Part shown: one piece after another, positions 59,046 to 64,000 of the stretch
Numbering within the stretch: position 1 is the first letter of the stretch
Layout of the letters: every line of letters starts with the position of its first letter
DNA from: Anodontia alba
Lineage: Eukaryota; Mollusca; Bivalvia; Lucinida; Lucinidae
Assembly (NCBI GenBank): GCA_964016985.1
Contig: OZ024830.1
Span: forward strand, 74,617,763 to 74,681,762
DNA: 64,000 nucleotides
Reading direction: 5' to 3'
Translations under genes and position numbers: made by a program
Notes under the pieces: generated by a model
The model's database searches: none
Told to the model about the DNA's origin: nothing
Seen by the model: the letters and a program-made list of their open reading frames with translations, nothing else

Positions 59046-59449
59046 CCCAGTACGTTACATGTAACACGTCTATGTAATGTGTAGCCCCCAGTATTTTCTA
59101 CTGGCCGTTCCGAGATGGATCCTCTATTGCAGTACTTCTAAGTTTATTCGTCAGTCATTTCATATAGGGCGTTATTTTGTCATTGTTTGTTCCTCATCTC
59201 TACTTCTTTTGGTGCTTCGGAAAAGCTGTGTTTCGTGAATGTGACATTTCAAGCGTATCTTCACCTCTTTTAATGTAAAGTTTAGCCTATGCTCTCCCAT
59301 AATAACATATATTATATAGTAGAAAAAGAAGTGTAGAGCTCGACATTAAGGGGGGGTATTCAGAAAATTGCAGTTTTTAAATCATGCAGCCTTTCAATTC
59401 GTTTATCACTTCTCGCAACTGGTTTGTGTCGAATACATATTAAGATCAG

Positions 59450-59557
59450 CCCAGTAGGCACATAACGTTAAAATGACGTCGTATCAACGTCGATGCGACG
59501 TGATCACGTCGCATCGACGTTGATAGGACGTCATTTTGATGTTGTGTGCCTGCTGGG
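59450..59557. mobile_element. ACGT-rich palindromic MITE, 108 bp
   Basis: Two 54-base arms beginning CCCAG(T/C)AGGCACA are reverse complements at about 49 of 54 positions, meeting at TGA|TCA with no loop. It contains repeated GACGT/ACGTC words. It shares CCCAGCA ends with 29873-30399. Confidence 0.88.
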
Positions 59558-59709
59558 AGGTTTGCAGTGGAATATGCAATCCGATTTATACCGTACAATT
59601 CTATTTTTAAAATTCTGATAACCATTTTTAAATATGGAAATAACCCATTTTTATATCGCATTTTTATATCGCACCATGTACTATTTCAAATCGCATTAGA
59701 TTACATAGA

Positions 59710-59875
59710 GTTTATTTGTTTGTTTTGACCGATTACGGAGAAATAATTCATTAGTGTTCTAAGGCTTCTGTGTAAAAGTCGAGTGAGCGATAGCGAACGA
59801 TTTTTGTTTTACATGAAAGCCTTAGAACACGCGTGAATTATTTCTCCGTAATCGATCAAAAACAATCGAATAAAC
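59710..59875. repeat. Foldback element with about 65-base arms
   Basis: 'gaccgattacggagaaataattca' near 59727 is mirrored by 'gtgaattatttctccgtaatcgatc' near 59833, and 'gtgttctaaggctt' by 'aagccttagaacac'. The loop is about 45 bases and contains 'gtcgagtgagcgatagcgaacga'. Confidence 0.88.
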
Positions 59876-60352
59876 TGCTTATTATATTTCTTATCCCCAC
59901 CCATTCCATACACAATGTGTTTTAGTTGGATTTTGTACGTTTGTGGCGTGTGGGAATTTCATATGCTAATGAGAGATGCCCGGCATTGCATTGCTGAGCA
60001 AAAAAAAAAACAAAAACAAAAAAAAAAAAAAAAAAAAAAAAACAGTGCCATCGGATTTCAGTTCTAATTGAGGTAATAAATGAAGGTCTCAAATTATAAT
60101 CATATTTTCAAACATTTTTCTTTGTACTGAACGCGTTTAAATCGTTGAAAGCGAAAGATCGCACAATCATTCAACAAATGAATTTGTTACGTCACAGAAT
60201 TACGTCACTAATTAGTGCGTGAAAATAATCCATTTAAAGAAATTAAATAATTCACTGGTGAACGATTACCGGATTTTCTTTCACATAGAAAAATACTGGG
60301 TAATTCATTGTTATAAATGTAATAAATAATGTGGTATATATTAAAAAAAAAA

Positions 60353-60385
<33 letters not shown>

Positions 60386-61048
60386 GAAACGATGTAATAT
60401 AAGCACACATAACAAAACTTTGTGGCTTTTTCAGTATCTTGTACTGCGTTCGAAATTCATCCAATGAAAATTAAACCCGTCTATAACTGAACGCGCTGTG
60501 GGTAAGCCAGCTATATAACAAGTGCATCGATTCCGGGACATTACGGTACAACTCAGCCAAATCAGAATGGGACGCGCATAAATAAACTAAGTAGCTAGAA
60601 GCTGAAACTGCTTTTTCTCGCAACTAAAAAGAAACCCCAAAAGACAGAGCCCAGATTTTATCAAAATTTATTTTAAACCATCATGCCTTACTTACCTTCG
60701 ACAATTATCTTTGTTTTAAAGATACTTCTTGTACTGCATGACTGAACCCATTTATGCCTAGCGTCCCATAAAAGGGACACAGGCAAACAATGTAGAACCA
60801 GATCAGACGCAGCAGAATGCTGCGTCTGCCCAGGGTCTAAACTGTTTGCACTAAATGCAAGAATTTCTATAAAAAATATGGTAATAATGTGAACTAACCA
60901 CACACCCCTTCTATTGAAAATAGACAAGTTCAAACAGCTAAGGCAGAAGAGTCCACTAGGCATAAAGTGCTTAATCCTTTCATCCCTGAGTTTCTGAAGT
61001 GGACTTTTCCATCTTTGAATCTGGTTAATTCCATTGTTCCAAACGGTC

Positions 61049-61082
<34 letters not shown>

Positions 61083-61724
61083 GCAAACAGTGTAGACCCT
61101 GATGAGACGGCTCATCGTGAGGCGTCTCATCAGGATCTACACTGTTTACAAAACTTTTGTTTTGGTTTGCAGGGCTGGGAGGGTTAGGTTAATAGCTCTA
61201 ATCTGCCTCATTCACCAGCTTGAGCAGTCAAAATGCAAATCTTACATAATTATACTCTCCTTCCGACACCTTTAGGCAAGTCGTTGTTTGTATGGCGCTT
61301 TACCAAGAAGAAATAAATTTGCGAACTTTTAGCTTGCTTTAATGTTTAACCATTAACTACCTAATATGCACAAAAAGCTTATTCAAATCATTTTTTCGAT
61401 GCGCAGACTCGCCTGAACTTTGCTCTAACGGTTCTTTTCCCATGATGCGGCTCCGTTGGTAAACAGCACCGGACAGATTCGTCCAATTTAAAGGTCAACA
61501 CCGTCTGTAGTAGATCTTTTAAAAAACATATTAAAAGATAAAAAAAAAAGATAAAGAGAAACAACTAATATGCACCTATCGGTGCTTTTTCACTAGATGA
61601 GGGTGACGAGACTACACCCGGGAATGAGAAAGTTTTGAAAAGTTTTTGCTTAATTCTTTACCACTGAATTCCAATGTTTAGTAAAAAATCCCGTTGGTGG
61701 GCTTCACAAGTTTTTACTTATTTT
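59876..61724. other. No gene; A/T-runs and two palindromes
   Basis: A-runs lie at 60000-60042, 60340-60384 and 61051-61080. Palindromes of the 'cagtgtagaccctgat' family lie at 60784-60850 and 61083-61151. The latter pairs almost perfectly ('aaacagtgtagaccctgatgagac' with 'gtctcatcaggatctacactgttt'). No exon recognised. Confidence 0.55.
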
Positions 61725-61905
61725 CCTTCTTCCGCTGATTCAAGAAGGGCAGTTGTCAGTTTCTGGCGAAAGAATGTGCACAATACTGGTTAACCGCTTA
61801 GAGGACTAAGCCTGCCCAGTAAACGTGTGATTTGGTAATCTGACCGCGCTCGACATGACCCCATTGGGTTGACTGGGCCGTAAAACCTCAACACAAACAA
61901 AACTT
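61725..61905 (+). mobile_element. SINE copy lacking the tRNA head
   Basis: 'cttccgctgattcaagaagggcagttgtcagtttctggcg' through 'gggccgtaaaacctcaacacaaac' matches the reverse complement of 9973-10150 almost base for base. Confidence 0.9.
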
Positions 61906-63215
61906 ATTTTCCAGAAGAATTTCTAGCTCGGGTTTCTAAAATCCCATCCCTGTATTTTCAGTGGTCTGTCAAATTCACGAGGGCAGGGATGTTTTCGCTG
62001 TTTAATCCCCAGAATATCCCGTCATTCCCCTCCAGGGATGCATAACAGTTACAAAAAATATGCACTAGATGCAGATAACAAAATCAACAGGCAACGATAA
62101 TATCCAAATATCTTACAGATTTTAAATCCATGCTCCATTCATGGTCACCGACTCTTAACCTAGTGTGTGCAAGTCTAATGTGTTTGCTATAATGATCATT
62201 TCAAATATACTGACCCCCTAAAAAATCGTCTTTAAATTCGTTAATTTATAAGAAATAATTCATGAAAGTTAGCAAAGTTTTACTTCTAATAGAACATGTG
62301 AAGTTTCCACTGAGATTTCATTGAAATCTTAGCGAAAAGCTAAACAGATATTTCCAAACATATTTAAATTCATAACAAATCCGAATTGTCGAGAGATTTA
62401 TGGTTGTTAGAAGGCGACGTTTCTTTTTTTTGGTCCGTGTATTTGCAAAATTTCTTAAGCTTAACTCTTTCACTGCCATAGGCGATAATAATAGGCTTTG
62501 CAAGCATAGATCCAATAAGCCGTCTCATCTGGATCTACGCTGTTTGACGTTCAGCCTTTCAGCTTTACATATAAACTTCTGTCCAAGCATTAGTTTGTTT
62601 AAAAAATAAAAACAGACGGCAAATGTCGTCTGAAATTTTGCAGCGAAGGAGTTGAAAAGTAAATTGGGTGTTTTGTATACGTTAAATCATATTTGATGTT
62701 CATATAAATCCACTCAGTCATGACGTTGTTTATCTGTTTACTCAATCATAACAACACAACAAAATGTATGTATGGGCCTCAATGATAGAAAACATGCCCT
62801 CGGACATGTGCGCCCAGCGAAAATTCAGATCAGCCTGCGCATACGCGCAGTCTGATCAGAATTTCCACTTGGCATATTTTGGATAGCCAAGGATGCAGTT
62901 TATTCATGCGGACAACGAAGACTGATCAGACTGGGGTCAGATGCGCAGGCCAATTTGGGTCTCCGTTGGGCGTACGTCAGGTACGTTTGAGAACTATCGT
63001 ATCAGAATTCTAAATGAATGTGTGAAGTGTTCGTGTTTTTTTTTTTTTTTTTTTTTTTTTTTCTGTTTGGTGCGGTGTGTTTACTGTATACACAATTAAG
63101 TAGACTTATTTCTTTATTTTGCCGACAAATCTGGGTATTAAAATTGTATCATGATATTATGATATTATCATGATATCTAGTGCCCGATACGGTACTGCAA
63201 ACTCATACTTAAATC
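61906..63215. other. No gene; palindromic repeat at 62790-62985
   Basis: 62790-62985 carries 'cgcccagcgaaaattcagatcagcctgcgcatacgcgcagtctgatcagaatttccactt', a strong hairpin, followed by a second related block. It is the same family as 21010-21190. A T-run lies at 63037-63062. Confidence 0.55.
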
Positions 63216-63219
63216 CTGT

Positions 63220-64000
63220 TTTTAGCTCACCTGTCACGTAGTGACAAGGAGAGCTTTTGTGATCACATTTCGTCCGTCGTGCGTCCGTGCATGCGTTCGT
63301 CCATCCGTGCGTCCGTAAACAATTTCTTCAAATGACATCTAAACCACTGGAATGATCCTTGGTTGGTCCTCTTTCACAATTGTTCAAATGGTTCCGGTCC
63401 GTTGCATGTCTAGGTCAGAGGATTACAGGAGCTAAAAATAGATTTTTTTTAACTGAAAACTTTAAAAATCTTCTTGTCAGAAACCACTAGACCGATTTCA
63501 ATATAACATGGCAGGAATTGATCAAGCAATCGTGATTCGTCAAAAAACATGGCCGCCATGGAGCGGAGCTTAATTTCCCTTATATCTATATAGAAAACTT
63601 TAAAAATCTTCTTGTCAGGAACCAGTGGACTGATTTTAAAATAAATTGGCAGGAATGTTTCTTTGGTGACCCTTTACCAAGATTGTTCAATCCGTCATGA
63701 TTCGTCAAAAACATGGCCGCTAGGGGGTGGGGCTTATTTTCCCTATATATCTATATAGAAAACTTTAAAAAAGCTTCTAGTAAGGAACCGTTGGATTGAT
63801 TTCCATGTAACGTGACAGAAATGTACCTTTTGGTAACCATTAACGAAAACTGTTCAAGCTGTTGTGATTTGTCAAAACCAAAAAAAACAAAAAACAAAAA
63901 AAAAACTTATTTTCCCTGTATATCTATATAGCTATATAGTACACTTTAAATATGTTCTTGTCAGAAACCACTGGACTGATTTCAATATAACTTGGCATAA
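63220..64000. repeat. Mollusc-type dispersed tandem repeat, runs off right edge
   Basis: It opens 'agctcacctgtcacgtagtgacaaggagagctttt' and 'cgtccgtcgtgcgtccgtgc', then at least four units of about 155-180 bp: 'actttaaaaatcttcttgtcag.aaccactggactgatttcaatataacttggcaggaa', 'gttcaa...tgattcgtcaaaaacatggccgc' and 'cttattttccctatatatctatatag'. Confidence 0.85.

Overview
This is a gene-poor, AT-rich animal genomic window dominated by repeats. There is no bacterial-style operon structure. Coding fragments are split by GT-AG introns, AATAAA signals follow the believable coding exons, and microsatellites, tRNA-derived SINEs, palindromic MITEs and mollusc-style dispersed tandem repeats fill most of the rest. 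The repeat families fit a bivalve mollusc best. That is an inference from repeat style, not a species identification.

Layout. 1-775: left-truncated non-LTR retrotransposon endonuclease (minus strand). 2.6-5.0 kb: a foldback repeat whose left arm is split by a complete but dead mariner transposon (2767-4089, 28-bp TIRs, TA duplication). 5459-9052: an unclassified 3.6-kb DNA element with 24-bp TIRs, a TAAT duplication, a tandem array and six exact copies of one 15-mer. 10-19 kb: SINEs and dispersed tandem repeats. 19.6-20.3 kb: a probable last coding exon with 3' UTR. 21-35 kb: MITEs, a 22-bp minisatellite inside an ACGT-rich MITE, and a 2-kb tandem-repeat element. 36.6-37.1 kb: a probable minus-strand terminal exon for an acidic C-terminus, with an apparent 1-base frameshift.

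The main item is a complete Merlin/IS1016-like DNA transposon at 40129-46858 (6,730 bp), with perfect 24-bp TIRs and an 8-bp target duplication. It carries a roughly 400-bp-arm palindrome, seven 383-bp tandem units (the last partial) that repeat a TIR-like motif, a small upstream ORF of unknown function, a 338-bp intron, and an intact DDE transposase with a long C-terminal extension. Removing the predicted intron would put the small ORF's stop 11 nt before the transposase ATG. This two-gene, array-bearing design is unlike the short single-gene Merlin elements usually described.

46.9-64 kb: further MITEs, a Harbinger-like nonautonomous element (54489-56377), a diverged 0.4-kb direct duplication on either side of it, several foldbacks and palindromes, a SINE, and a mollusc-type tandem repeat running off the right edge. 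No rRNA, functional tRNA or CRISPR was seen.
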